The position numbers and the translations under genes were made by a program. A stretch of 64,000 nucleotides of DNA, taken from contig VWPU01002121.1 of the NCBI GenBank assembly GCA_013398955.1, positions 94,837-158,836 on the forward strand. The letters are read 5' to 3'. Below the pieces are notes generated by a model. The model saw only the letters and a list, made by a program, of their open reading frames with translations. It was not told where the DNA came from and did no database searches. Source of the stretch: Callaeas wilsoni. Taxonomy: Eukaryota; Chordata; Aves; Passeriformes; Callaeidae. How positions within the stretch are numbered: the stretch's first letter is position 1; each line of letters starts with the position of its first letter. Below, one piece after another: positions 1 through 13,258 of this stretch.

Positions 1-2295
1 CCCGGGCGTTGCTGCTTGCAGAACAGAGCTGGCTCAAAATGCTTGTCTATCCCTACCTGGAAACTGATCCTTAAACTTTGCTTATGGAACTACTTTTTTT
101 ATAATATCCGTAGGAAACAATTAATTAGCTGAAAACTAGCCCATTATTATACTGCTTTAAATTTACCTTAGAGATTATCCTAAAGAGCTGAATAGTCAAA
201 ATAGCTATTACTGGTTCACTATTTAACCTACATGCTTATGCAGACACACTATTATTCCAGAATACAGCACTTTATCCTGGCTCAACTCAATATGGTTTAA
301 AAACGGAGTAAAGTAACAAAAATCGCTTAATTATTTCTCATGTAGGCAGTTCCTGGCAAATATCTCCCCAGCTTTGAATGTATGGTCTACATTAAAATCC
401 TCTGTGGGTAAGCCTTTTGGAATTAGCATTCTGTAATTATTATGTTGCCGTGATGACTGAAGACATAAGGTATCTTCCGTCCCTGTCTTGCCATTTAGTA
501 AAAAAAATTGCATTTATGTTACAGACTTAAAAGTAAATGTGCCACTTGATGGTCAGGGAGCACAAAGTGCAGACAGTCTTAAAAGTACAATTTACAGAGC
601 AGATTCCAATCTCTCTGTGGTGTCTCTCTATTGAATACCTCTCCACTGAAGTGGATTTTTAAGTAGCTGCTCTTCAGTTAAAGCTGAAGTACTCTACAGC
701 AAGAGATCGTCTAGTTTAGTGAGTGGAGAAAGTTATCCTCGGCTATAAAGACTAGGAAAGTGAGAAATTCAGGTATTTAACATAAATGAAGAACAACCTT
801 GCCAGTAAAGCTTGTTTTCATGGGCTGGGAACAAACTATTACCCTTAATTCTACCTATAAAGGTAACACCTATTGACTTGGATGCTATCTGGGACCTCTA
901 GCTATTAAAAGCTTAAGCATAAATTTGTGTTGAAAAATAAAACTTTCTCATCTCCTTCTTGTGACAAAATAATTTCTTTTATTAAATTCATCTGAGAGTG
1001 ATTCTGAAATTACTAGCTACTAGAGACATGTCAAGAATTTCTTGGGATTTCCTGAAAAGTCAGAAAGTACATTTCCATTTCTAACTTCTGGGATGCAGCA
1101 TCTAGCTCCCAGTAAGCCTGCAAACCTGGTACAGAGACCAGGACCTCCTCACTTACTCACAGCTCCCACTCCAATCCCAAGCCTAGACACAGAGCAAGGA
1201 TCCCCAAAATATCTCTAGTGTGTCAAAAATATCAATAAAATGTTAAAAATATTCTCACACATTTGAATCCTGTGATGTAAGAAGCAATGGTTTTAAACAA
1301 AAAGAGAGTCAATTCAGATGTAAGAAAAAGTTTTTAACAATGAAGGTGGTAAAACACCAGCACACATTGCCCAGGGAGGTGGTGGATGCCCCATCCTTGG
1401 AAGCATTCAGCTTGGATGTGCCTCTGAGAAACCTGACCTAGTTGAAGATAACCCTGAACATGGCAGAGGAGGTGAACAAAAAGACCTTTAAAGGTCCCTT
1501 CCAACCCAAATCATTCTTTAGAGAGGCACCAGGGATTGGAGTCATCTCCATCCAACACCCAGGACAGCTCTGCTGCTGTGGGATCAACACACAGCCAGCC
1601 CCAGCAGTGTGGAGCTGAGAACAGACACCTGTTTTCACTGGCCAAGGCACGACTCATCACAGTGCTCACCTGTGCTCCCCAGTTTCAGAGATCACCAGGA
1701 ATTCTGTCTGACCGTTCACTGTTGTGTATCTAAGCACTTATCTAAACAGATTTCCAAAATGGCGGTCCCCACAGTTGTATAGATTGCATGGATATAGGGA
1801 CTTGTATCTCCTTCGTAGGTACTATACACATCTGAATTTCACAATATCATACGAAGTTCCCCGACATATATCAGGGAGAATACTTAAAATCTTTTGCCAG
1901 TAAACAGAGTTTTGTGTTTTACTGCAAAGAGCTGTGCTTGGTTATAGCAAAGTTGCAGTTTGATTTTGATACCAAGTCCCAGAGATACCTGCATCTCTAC
2001 GAAATACATGTAAGGGATTTTGAGCCCAAACCTGATGCTTTTTTGGACAAATATCACTTCATTAACATCCCCTTCAAAGACACGCTAACTATCACCTTGC
2101 TTAATCAACCATATGGATGAGAAACCAATCAAAGTCTACTCTTGCCTTGAAGCTGAATTCCCACCTCTGACAACATCATCAGAACAAAAACAAGGAGAAG
2201 GCTGTCTTAAGACATTTGCAGCAAAATTACATTAACCAATTTTGTTTTGGAGTTGTTGGTACATCTCCAGCTTATCAAAGCCCCCAGTCACTTAC
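1..2295 (-). other. HEPHL1: HEPHL1 intron 1 (5' part, cut by window edge)
   Basis: This AT-rich stretch lies downstream, on the minus strand, of the donor site that closes HEPHL1 coding exon 1. I looked in it for the next exon, which should encode the continuation of the first cupredoxin domain, and did not find one, so exon 2 is probably beyond the left edge. It contains a CR1 tail (about 1280-1522). I see no other supportable feature. Confidence 0.6.
1280..1522 (+). mobile_element. CR1 LINE 3' tail, plus orientation
   Basis: Sequence resembling the conserved CR1 3' region runs from a 'gatgtaagaaaaag' block through 'gcccagggaggtggtgga' and 'ggaagcattcagcttgga' to 'aaaggtcccttccaaccc', which is the typical CR1 ending. 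It is 5'-truncated and diverged, so it is an old insertion. It sits in HEPHL1 intron 1, in the opposite direction to that gene. Confidence 0.85.
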
Positions 2296-2465
2296 TTGTC
2301 CTCTAAGAGGCTTTGCCCCGTGATCAGATTTTTCCCAGATGGTGCATAGTCCCAGTTCTCTTCCACAATCCCGAGGTAGTAAGTTCTGGTCTTTGCTTCC
2401 ACCAGTGCCCACAGCCAGAGGAACCCCAGGGTGCGGAGGCAGCCACCGCGCTGTGCGGGAGGCAT
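2296..2465 (-). CDS. HEPHL1: HEPHL1 (hephaestin-like 1) coding exon 1, partial gene
   Basis: First coding exon of a hephaestin/ceruloplasmin-family multicopper ferroxidase, a membrane-anchored enzyme that oxidises Fe(II) to Fe(III) outside the cell. The exon encodes 56 codons plus two bases. Residues 1-25 form a hydrophobic signal peptide. Mature sequence starts with RTYYLGIVEENWDYAPSG, the first beta strand of cupredoxin domain 1. The 'GIVEENW' wording fits HEPHL1 better than hephaestin as I remember both. The ATG at 2465 is chosen because its product aligns with the human start (MP-x-x-Q-x-x-GC); an in-frame upstream GTG at 2492 is not a plausible eukaryotic start. The exon ends at a consensus donor (gtaagt, reading minus-strand), splitting a Lys codon. 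All copper-binding residues lie in later exons outside the window. The gene runs away from VSTM5, matching the human neighbour arrangement as I recall it. Confidence 0.88.
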
Positions 2466-2557
2466 TTGTGGTGGTGACTGTGAGGCTGGCACGGGCAGGC
2501 AGCAGCAGGATGCACCACAGGGAGCTCACCCCTCCCTCCCTCCCAGCTCCCGACAAG

Positions 2558-2566
2558 TTATAAATA
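2558..2566 (-). promoter_or_regulatory. TATA box of HEPHL1
   Basis: On the minus strand the sequence reads TATTTATAA, about 95 bases upstream of the HEPHL1 ATG. A start site 25-30 bases downstream would give a 5' UTR of roughly 65-70 bases. A TATA-type, non-CpG-island promoter suggests tissue-restricted expression; that is inference. Confidence 0.55.
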
Positions 2567-3211
2567 AGGAAGGGACAGAGCAAAGCTCCTCCTTTTCAGC
2601 AGGTTAGGACTGGGATAGGTAGAGAGCCGGGCTATGCAGAGCAGGGAGAAGGTTGCTGTCATGGCAGGACCTTTGCCAATCCTTTGGTTAGTGAGTAAAT
2701 TACTCACTTACCTGTCCAGGCTAGAGCCAGCTGGTGGTTTCCAGAAGTTTGGATGCTTTTTAGTCCTCCTTTTTCCAGATTATGTGATATGGCATATTGG
2801 GTCAGAGGAGGAGTTGATGTTTTTGACATCCCTGTAAAAACTCTTTTTTACATATTTTTATTTTAACTTCTTTATCATGTCTGAGATTTCTAAAAATAGC
2901 ATCTTGTTGCCTTCTTTTTTTTTTTTTTAATGACATAACACTAAGTTATAATCCAGCATTATCAGAGAGAGCAAAAGAATAGGCCAGTACCTCTCAGCAT
3001 TTTCTGATCTATTTATTAAGACTCCACTATATTCAGTTTTAGAGTGCCCAAAATGAGGTACCTTTTTACAAGCATCCCTGAAAATTAGAGCCCTTATAAA
3101 ATTCTTTCCATTTGGACACCTAAGAATTGAGGCACACAAAGATCACCCTTTTATTAACCTTGGTAATTAACATGCCCACGTAGCTCTCTAGAAAATCACT
3201 CCCTCCCTCCC

Positions 3212-3240
3212 TAGAGGAGGTTATAGCTTAACCTCCTCTA
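3212..3240. repeat. Perfect 12-bp inverted repeat with 5-base loop
   Basis: The arm TAGAGGAGGTTA at 3212-3223 is followed by a 5-base loop and its exact reverse complement at 3229-3240. It lies about 650 bases upstream of the HEPHL1 TATA box. Function is unknown; it may be a chance palindrome. Confidence 0.8.
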
Positions 3241-6200
3241 AGAGGATATCTGTATTATCATCTTGGCAAAGCCCAGTGTAGACGTATACTTGATAGGTAG
3301 AATATTTTAAACCACTTAGGAAATGTCCCAAAAAATATAATCTATGTGACAAGACATTTTGCAAAATCATACTGCTCTGTTCCTAATTTTTAACTGTCTA
3401 CAAGCATTAAAAAAGTTGCAGTTCTGGAATACAGTTCTTGAGACCCATTGCAAGCTTCAACAGTAGTGAAATTCCCCTTTCATGTCCAGAACCATCTGAC
3501 CTCTTCCCGTGGTAGCTAATGGTTATCCATGACTAGGGGTGCAGGAGGCTTCAGAAATGGATTTGGAAGTCACGGGATTAATGCTGTCTGCCAAGATGCA
3601 GCTCAGTGATGTGAATGACGTTTTATGTGGCAGTCGTGTGAGGTTCACCCTCTGGCATGTGGCAGTGATGGCTACACGTAGGATCAGCTGTGCTGAGCTG
3701 CCCTCTCCTCACTGGTGTGCAGGTGTCTCTGAAGTCACAGAGAATAACTCAGAAAACAGGTGCTATTCACAGCAGCCCAGCTCCAGCCACCTGGACCTTG
3801 ACAGATCTCATCCAAATGAAGAGACAAGGCACATAGGCACATGCAGTATCGTGCTAGAGAAGCTTTCGGTGGTTTTAGGCTATGCTTTCCATCTCTTTAG
3901 CTATGAGGACTGAAAGCCCAGTATATGTGTGTGACATGTTAAGTAACTTATAACATGTGGGTTAAGGATACAGTCGGATACAACTGCAAATGGTCAGCTT
4001 GACATAGCTGTAAAAGCAGGAGTCCCTCGGCCCCCAAGATTCTCTCTGAGACACGCTGGCATTCATTTTCTCATGTCAGTTAATTGATGAACAACGAGAA
4101 AGAGGAGAGGTGATAGGACAACACAAGTGTTGTACGACAGGACAATACAGGTGCTGTACAGAGATCCTGATCCTCAGAGGCAGCACCTACAGACTTCCTG
4201 ATATCCTTGGAGACCTTGCTAATCTCTTCACTCTTCTGCTGCAAACCACACGCTGCCCAGCCTCTTGGCTTCTCACATCAATCTATATCCTCTCTTCCAA
4301 AACACTGACACTTTAAAATTCATCTTCCTTCTCCACTGCTTTATTGTGTCACTTTGTTGCGTTACTCAAATGATGATGACTAAAAGTACTGTGATGCTAA
4401 AAGGCATAATTAGAAAGCAAAAGAAAACACAATGACAGTGGGACAGAGCTTTGCCAGCCCGTGGCACAGCCGTCGGACATACCCCCGGGGTGGGACAGAC
4501 AGGCCAGCTGGTGGGCTACAAACCTGCGAAAAGGCCAAGGTGACACTTGGAGGTTAACAGGATCCCACTGTCATCTTTGTACAGGGCCTAGGAATACTTC
4601 CACTGCCCAGAGAAGCTCTCTGGAGCCCAGGGGATTTACAAACTTCATTTCCTGTCACTCAAGCACCTGCATTTACAAGAACTCGTGCCTGTTGTGCAAA
4701 TATTCATTGTCATAATGTAGCAAGCATTTGCATTTGAGTAGGAAATATGCTTATTTATAGGGCTGTGGACTTTGAATGAAATTGTGTGGAGTTCAATTGC
4801 TTAAATCAGCCATTTGCATGCCATTAGAGAGATTTAAGGACTGGGTACAGGGCCAGTTTAATCTAGACAGTGTTGCTATGACTTCTTGTTCGTGTGCTTT
4901 TTTTATAACTTAAGAATTCTGTTACATGTTTAAATCTCTGTATGTGTGGACTCATATAACACAAATACATCAAGGTAATAGGGAATAGGAAGGGGGAGTG
5001 TCCAATTCTGAGCTGGCATCTGACTGCATTATAGTAATTTAAATAATAATAGTGCTATGTCCTAGTTTTTCTGTTGCTTCCCATGCACCTAGGATTGGGT
5101 CCTGGTTGCTTTCTTGTTAGAATAACTCTTTAAAATCCAAATATGAAGTTAATTTATTTGTCTATTACTGTAAAATTTATTTGTGTAACAGGAATAATGT
5201 GTAGACATTAGCACCCTATATCAGCAATGTGTTGTAAGTCTGGTAAACGCCTTAGCTTGGCTTCAGCGCTTAGTAGATCTGGCAACTTGTATACCCTTTG
5301 CATCCACACATTAATGCTTAATTACCTTGTTACATCATTAAACCCAGGCACATTTGCATTCCGGAGAGGTGCTGTGGGTATGACTCAGAAAAAGATGAAA
5401 GAACAGCTGTTTTGCCCTTGCATCAGGAAAATTTCTGGGAAGCTCCCTTCCAGAAGTGAGGGCATAGGATTAAATTTGTCACTTTGTCCAGGATCCTTTC
5501 AGCAAACGGGTTGGATATTGGTTACTCTGAGACTTTCTGTCCCTCTGAAGGCTAAAATTAGAGCATGGCTGGGTTTCAAAGTTTTGCAATGAGAAACAAT
5601 GTTCATAGGACTGAAGGGTGAACATCTTGAATACCAGTTTGTGAATGAGCCCTGAAACATCACTAACAGATCTTTCTTTTCAAGTAAGTCAGGAATTATT
5701 GCAATAATTTGCTTAAATTAGTGCACTAAAGCACAGGCTTGTGCCAACTAATGTTAGTGATTAAACTAAAATACTTAAGTTGTGATGGCTGTAAGATCAA
5801 TGAAAAGAGATGATGGATGTGCTGACCTTTGTCAGTTCCTTGAAATTAGATCACAGATGAGCACTTTATTCAGACTGCCTACAATTGAAGCCCAGTGTTC
5901 ATTCTCCATTGCGCAGATGATGAACTGATGTTCATGCAAATTGTCTACTCTGGGATTGTCTACTCTGTTTGCTCTGCTTCTTCTTGATAGTAGTAGTTCC
6001 CATTCACAGTTGACCCTTCTTGGTGCCTCTGCTGTGTTGGTTTGTGTCTCCATTGCAATCCAGGTTGGGGAATTAGTCTCTGTTTCCAGAATAAGATTAC
6101 CCTCAGCTAGTATTGCCACCAGCCCTGGAGCTGTGCCTGTAGTGACCATCCCAAGGTAACAAAGAGCGTCTGTGATACACCTGGGAACTGAACCCTTCTA

Positions 6201-9200
6201 AGTTTCGCATCAGCCTTTCAACCAAGTTGTCCTCTCCTTTAATCAGTTTTCCCATGCTCTTCAGACATGAACACACATTAAATCTAAAAGTCTCTTTGTA
6301 CATCATTTAAAACCAGTCTCTATTGCACTTTCTAATAATTTTCTGAGTTGCAGCAGTAGTGAACAGAATATAAACCTCACGTTATCTTGGGTAGTCACAC
6401 AAGGTGCAAGTGAATTACTTGAATCTTTTGAATTCCCACTGGTAGGTCAGAAATCTCAAAAGGCATTCACAATTTCTGTTTGCAGTTCTGGATAGGACTT
6501 TGGTGAGAAAGGCTTTCTTGGCATATACAGCATTTCTCTGAAGCATTCCAAATCTGAGCACCAAAACTGTTGGAGACAGAAAGACAAAAAAGCTGCTGGA
6601 ACTCCAAGAATAAAAAGGATCTACAATCAGTGAGGATATTAGAAGGGCAGCTATATCTCATATACACATGACACAGTGAACCTGACTCACAGTTGCCCAG
6701 AAGTCTTTGTGGCAGGATGGAAACTGAACCTATCCCTCCAGATTCCCATGTCAGAGCCCGCATGGCTCCCTGGTGTTGCCTTCCAGCCATTTGGGCTCAG
6801 TCCATGCAACCAGCTCAGGGTCACAATTGGGCATTTACCGCAACGGTTGTCTGGAGATCATTAGCGCAGAATAATTTTCTCTGTACATCTCTGTATGGAC
6901 ACTCTCCTTGCAGAACAGCTACTTTGGTACATTATCAGTTGTGGACAAATCTTGAGGCAAGCTGTGAAATGGAAAAAAGGGCCTCTGTTGTATCAGAAGC
7001 AGCACACAGATCCTTCCTTTTCCATCAAGGTTTTGAGCCAAACCCAGTATGTCTCACACCACCAACAAAGTACAATAACAGATTAATTTAGATTTCAGAG
7101 AAACCAACTATACATTTGTAAAAAAACCTAAAGATATTTCAGTTTGAAGAATGTAAAGGAATGCAATGATGAGAAGAAAGGCATTTAACTGTGTACTGAA
7201 AGGAACTTCAAGCTTGAAGAGATTACAATAAATTGCCAAATAGGCTGGGCAAGTAAAAGTCATTCATCCTTAAAAGCCATTAAAACAAAGCTAAAAAAAG
7301 TAAGTTTTGATCCTAATTAAGAGAAGCTTCTTGTGTGTGGTAACTCACGTAAATCTGCACTGTTAAAACAAGGTTAATACCTCAACAGAACTTCAAGGTA
7401 CATCATTTATGAGTTTCTATGGTGCTGCCTATTGAAGCACTTAACAAACATGAAAGAGCTTAACATTACGTCAGCACTGTGGGACAGAACATGTTTATTA
7501 ACCCTATTATACAAATGAGGAAGGAGGAAGGGTACGCAATGTCCAGATGCTCATGAAGCAAGGCAGCCTTGTCCCTTGACTCCCTGTCCAGAGCTGGGAG
7601 CAAGGCAACAGCCCTCCTGGCCCACAGGCTTCCCCCTGAGCACGAGGCTGCTGGAGATCAGGGTCTTGTTGGACTTCCAGTGTTTGTGGAAGCCATGCTG
7701 TGACCGGTTGCATGGTGAAACTCTTTCACGCACACCTTTGCTGCCTGCCAGCGGAAGGACCAGTGCCGAGGTCCACCTGAGCTCTCCTCCAGGCAGTTCT
7801 GCTGTTTGTCCAGCCCCCTCTAGTCACCCCGTGGACATCACGGGATCCTCTTCCATCACGTCTCATGGCACTGACCTACTTACTTACTGTAGACGAAATG
7901 TGACCCTTTTGTTTTCCTCCTATGAGATCATTGCCTCATTTTCTCTCTGAGTAAATAGGGGAGTTGTGGTAATAAACCCCAGCACTGGAAACCTAACCAG
8001 GACTCTTTAAAGCAGGTAGCAGAAAGGAAGGTATCAAGCACTGTTGGCAGAAACGAAAGAATTGATGTGGTTGCCTCTGCACAAGTGGCTTCCAAACTGT
8101 TGCAAACTCAGTTCTGCCAGGCAACCCATCCCCAAGAGTGATATTAAGCTGCATATCCCAGCAGGATTGTTGCACTTTGCTTGGGGTCTGTTTATTAAAT
8201 GGGAGGGTGTCATGTGAAGTGGAGGAGCTGACAGGAGTTACCTGATGTCCAGACAATTTCTTCTGGCCGGTTTCTCTGCTGGAAAGGAGAAAACGTGGAA
8301 AATGTCACAACTTTGTGGAAATCTGGATGATCGCCCACAGTGAAATTATGTGATTTATGGGATATGCTGCCAACACTCTTAGTGTCTTTCATGTGAGTCT
8401 ACAAAGTTTTGCAATAAGGAGCAGCCCTACTGTTTTTCATTGACTTTGGTACTTCCTATTTGAAGGAGCCTATGTGACAGCCAGAGCACCATTCCTGGAG
8501 TGGAAGCCTTTCAGGTCTCATATTAAAAAGGAAAATAATTTCTGCAGCACTAGAAATTCCATAGTCTATGGAAAAAACCTCTCTTGTCCACCAGCCCAGT
8601 TACCACTTTGAAGAGTTTGCTGTGGTCTTTCAAAACATCATCTGCCTATGTTTTACAATTTCATGTTAGTACCAGATCTTACATAGTTGCTACTGAGAAT
8701 TTCTTCCTCTCCCCTGCTGAGTACAGTCCTGGGAGTTGCAGAGCACCCTTATTTTAACAAAGATATATTTAAGACTGCAGATTTGGGTCAGGACTCAGCA
8801 TCTTTCTTTGCAAGAAAGGGCTGTGAACACCATGGCAGGGTCTGGTAAGCCCACACTATGTATATAAGGCTGATCAAATTTGCCAATTCTGGTACAGATT
8901 CCTCTCCAGAAGGGTTATGAAGTGAAAGGCAGCACAATGCAAACCTCGCTGCACCACCCCTGGGTCCAAGCTGGAGGGTTTCTGTGTCGGGGGCCGCTTA
9001 CATTTCTGAAACCAGGACTAACTCAGACAGAGTCACTCTGGTTTTGCCAAGATGATGTCAGCAGAACTCCCTTCTTTCCCAGGCCAGGCTAGTAGTTCAA
9101 ATGGTAAACTTCATGAATGACCGTGCCTGATGTGCATCCTCCAGCTCCTGCAGGGCAGATCACACGGCTCCACAGTCTATATGTTTTGGAAGTAAAAAGT

Positions 9201-12200
9201 GGACATCAAACCCCACATTTGGACACCTCAAAAAGCAGCCTGAGCCTCCTAAGTGCTGAGCAAGCTTCCCCAATGGAGGAAATATGGTTTCAGCTGACTA
9301 ACTGTAAGCATTCAGTTAGCTTAGCTTCTCCTCCTGTGTGCTCATCTAAAAGTGGGGATGATTACATCTGACTCCCTCTCCAGGTATTTGGAAGCTAATT
9401 TAGTTAATGCTTGTCAAGCACTTTAGGTCTTCAGATGAAAGGAGCGGCAGATAGGCAAAGCACTGCTATTACTATTAATTATTTCTATTGTGCAAGGAGA
9501 CATGAAAGCAGCAAGAGTGATGATTACTCGCTTCCTTTACAAGTGTCAAGACACAGCGCAAATACACAGACGGGGATCCTCCCTGCCCTGCGGTGCTCCT
9601 AATCTTACCAGCCAGATCAACCAGACAAAGAGCGGGGAAAGCAGCACAAACCCAGACAAACGCAATGCATATAGTGACTTACCGCACACGGGTTGCAACA
9701 GCTGCTTTTTACAACTGTCCTGTTAGCCAAAATAAGCACAACATTACTGTTCTGAGGTATTTAAAAATCTCAAATCAGCCTCTCAAAAAAGGAAAAGTCT
9801 GTTACAAAAGGTAGTAAATGCTAACTCTCCTTATTTGCCCTCTAATTTTTGAGCAAATCAAGCTTTGACGTGTTTCTTTGCAGCCATGAGTACTGAAAAT
9901 ATGTCATAAATTAAGAAGTCAAAATTATCCATGAACGATTTGAAGTATTTGTATATGTAGAACAAATTCCTGGTGGTAACAGGTTGCTGTCAATCAACTG
10001 CTCAGCAGGAAGGATGCGAGCATGGGTTTGGTGGCGGCTCATCCCTCTTGCCTCCCGTGTACCCAGTGAGTCTCTCACAACTCGTTTCCATTTTCCCCAA
10101 AGCGGGCTGGGTGTACCGTCACAGAGGAGCTTACATGCAGTGATGAGATGCTCCACAGTAATTTGTTCCTTTATCTAATGCCTGACTAGACAAGCAGACA
10201 GATACAGAAGTAAAAAAACCAAGTGAGTTTCAAACAGATGCTGAAAACTCTCACATGTGACTCTGAAAGGGCTGGCACTGGGTCAGTGGAGGGAGTGGGA
10301 AACATGACCAGGCCAGTAGTGTAGCTGGAGTGGGATGCTCTGGGATGAGATGTGCCAATCTGAGCCATCACACCTCTCCTTCAGAGTGTGAAGGGTTGCA
10401 GAGGCAGATCCTAGGTCAGGGAGTACCAGGCTAGCCCAGGGGTCAGGCGTCTGCATCCCTCACCTCCTTCAGGGTCTGTTTCAGCCCCTCAGTGGAACGA
10501 AGTTGTAGCTGGACCTGCAATGTCCTGGGTGAATCCAGCAATTGCTGAACCTTCCTCTGACTGCTGTATGAATCCAAATGGTTTTCTTGTTTGCTTTTTC
10601 CCAACTAAAAGCATCCAGTCCATTTAATAACAGCTGGTGAACATGCTTGGGACAACATCAGCTGCATTTTTTTGCTGAATTTATCATGGGTTGAGGATAC
10701 TTGATGGAAGACACCACCAGACATGTGCTTTAATTAAACTATTGAACTACCCTTAAAAGAATCCCAGCCTCCTTCAAAAAGCAATTCTTCCAAGGAAGAG
10801 GCAGCTGTATTTCTTGGAGATTATAGGGAAATGCCTCCTTATCTCATTAAGCATCTCAAGGATATTAAAAACAGGTTTGAAATGGTGAAAGAGCTGTCTT
10901 CCATACACTGCTTCTGCTTTCCAGGGCTGCATTTCATCTGTGGGCTCTTCCAAGGTCACTCTAATAGCCATCTACACAGAGGTCATTGTCCCTCTGTGCC
11001 ATTGCAGGGGAACCACACAGGTACGAAGGCCCGACATTGCACAGGGCAAGATGTGCCTCTCGGAGGAGGCCCTCCAGGCTTTTATTTTGGTAACGTGTGT
11101 GGGTTCATCTCTTACCTAGCTCTTTTATGATTCTGTCTCCACCCAGTATCTTCCCTCTTAACACTTCCCGGTGTTCTTGCCTTTCTCCCAGCCTCTGGAG
11201 TCTTGCCATCATTGCAGAGTTAATGCAATGCCCTTAGCTCAGTTCAGGCCCACACCTAATAAAAAAATGGATTACACCACCGAGGAATGACAAGAGCATA
11301 CGCCAGATGGTTGGTTCATTTTTTGAAGTCTAGTTTTCAGATGCCTTCCTCATGCTGGCTCAGGCAGGGCTACCTGGAGTTGGCTACCCTGGACCATGTG
11401 CAGACGGCTTTTGAATATTTCCAAGACTGGAGATGCTACATCTCGAGGATGGAGACAGACAGTTCACCCCTTTTCAGGAAGGACCTTTAATTATGTCTGC
11501 CTAATTTTACATATGAAAAAAATGCCTGCAGCCCACTTTCCTCAACATGCCCTCATTCTCAAAAAAGCCTTGAATCTGCCTTCCAGTGGACATAGAAAAA
11601 GTAAAGAATAAATAATTTGAAGATGAAGATTGCTTAATTTCTGGGAAAATCTGGGATGTGTTTGTCTGTGAAAGCAGAGAATCCCTTTCAGAAACCCATA
11701 CAGTGCTAAGAAATGCCCCAAAGCACTTCCCACTTTGGGAAATATTGACTAAATTGCCTTAGGCCCTTCTGCTACGTATGTGGAGGTTTTAAATACTATC
11801 CTGTCCCACAATGGACCCAAACTAACATCTTTGGAGTCAGCAAGGGCATGGATTGTCCTTTCTTCAACCAGCCAGCACCAGCTGGAAAAAAACAAAACCT
11901 CAGGATCTGAAAACCAGCTGTATTTCCAAAGGCTTATCCAATTTTTCCACATATATTCACTTCTCTGAAACAGGCAAAGTAATAGTAAGTACTTCTACTA
12001 GCAAACAGTGATTCTGGCTACAAACCTGGCCTCATGTGCATGTTCAAAACATCACAACTATGCACACAGAGCTAGTATTGATTTTCTTTTTTTTCCTTTT
12101 GGCAGAAAACCAGATGGAGATGGTGAACGAGAGGACAATGCCCTTTGCAATAACAAAACATTTAATGTTCACTTCTGACCTCCTGGGTGTTGCCCTCCTC

Positions 12201-13186
12201 TTTCATTCTGGTGGGAGTCACTGCCCCATGTCCCTCAGCCTTGCATGGAAATTTTTAATCTCTTTCAAGTTACCTGGACAAGCTACATCCCTCAGTCTGA
12301 CCAAAACCACCACTCTGGACTACAGAAACCTTCCCTCCTGACAGTGTCAGACATCTATGAAAAATATAATGAGCATTTTTTGACAAACCGCGTATTTCTT
12401 CAGCATATTCCCAATATTTGTACTTCATTACTGGAGACTTCCTGAGAAACGTGGGACAGTTCAGGGCAAGAGAGGAAGGGAGGAGAAGGATCACCGGTAA
12501 GATTTCTCCTGTTTGCTCAGGTAAATGGGGGCATTTTCCAGTCAGTACTACTTTTAGCTCCTAATTCACACTCTCCCTAAGCACATTCTTGGGCGAACCC
12601 CAGTGTCAAAATATATGGATGAGAAATGCCTTTCAGCCAAAACCAGAAAGAAGTGTTGCATGAAACCAGCAAAATGAAAGCACAAACCTCTAATTATTTT
12701 AATATTGGTTAGTGACAGTGTTGTTTTGTATTGAGAGTAAAAACAACCCTTGGTCACAGGTCCTAGTTCATTGCTATTTTAGAAAACATTGGTGTTGGTA
12801 CAGTGCTGTCCCTGGGCAAACCACTCAGGTAATTAAATAAAACAAGCTTTGTGATAAATCAGATGAACATACATACACACAAGCAAGCAATGGATAATGC
12901 TTTGTTGGATGGGCAGAGCTTGCTGGGTGTTGTGTCGGGACCATTCTCCTCACCCCAGAAAGTGCTTCTGCAGAGAGCTGGCTGTGCCACCCTGGGGTGC
13001 CCTGGGGTCAGAGAGTAACTGATAATGCCGGGGTGTATTACCAAAGCACGGTCTCTTGGTAGTGGTGCCAGTGTCCCCAGCGGCAGTGATGTGTGTGCTG
13101 CCATTGAAGGGGGAAAACTGTGCTTAGCAGGATGTAATCTCAGAGAGCAGAGTGAGTGTAAGTATGTAGGAAAGGGGATTATGCAT

Positions 13187-13258
13187 AAAAGGAGAGACAA
13201 GAGAAAAGAAAGAAGGAGGGGAAAATGAAAAACAGGTAAAGCAGAAGAGAAGGAAAGA
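13187..13258. repeat. Purine-rich low-complexity tract
   Basis: About 70 bases almost wholly A and G on the plus strand, of the 'gagaaaagaaagaaggaggg' type. No coding potential is apparent. Confidence 0.6.

Noticed and set aside
1914..2120. 68-codon plus-strand frame with a protein-like composition
   Set aside because: I tried to match it to HEPHL1 on both strands and to general families without success; it lies antisense to HEPHL1 intron 1 and has no splice context.
2292..2492. Longer HEPHL1 exon starting at position 2492
   Set aside because: The codon at 2492 on the minus strand is GTG, and the in-frame ATG at 2465 aligns with the family start.
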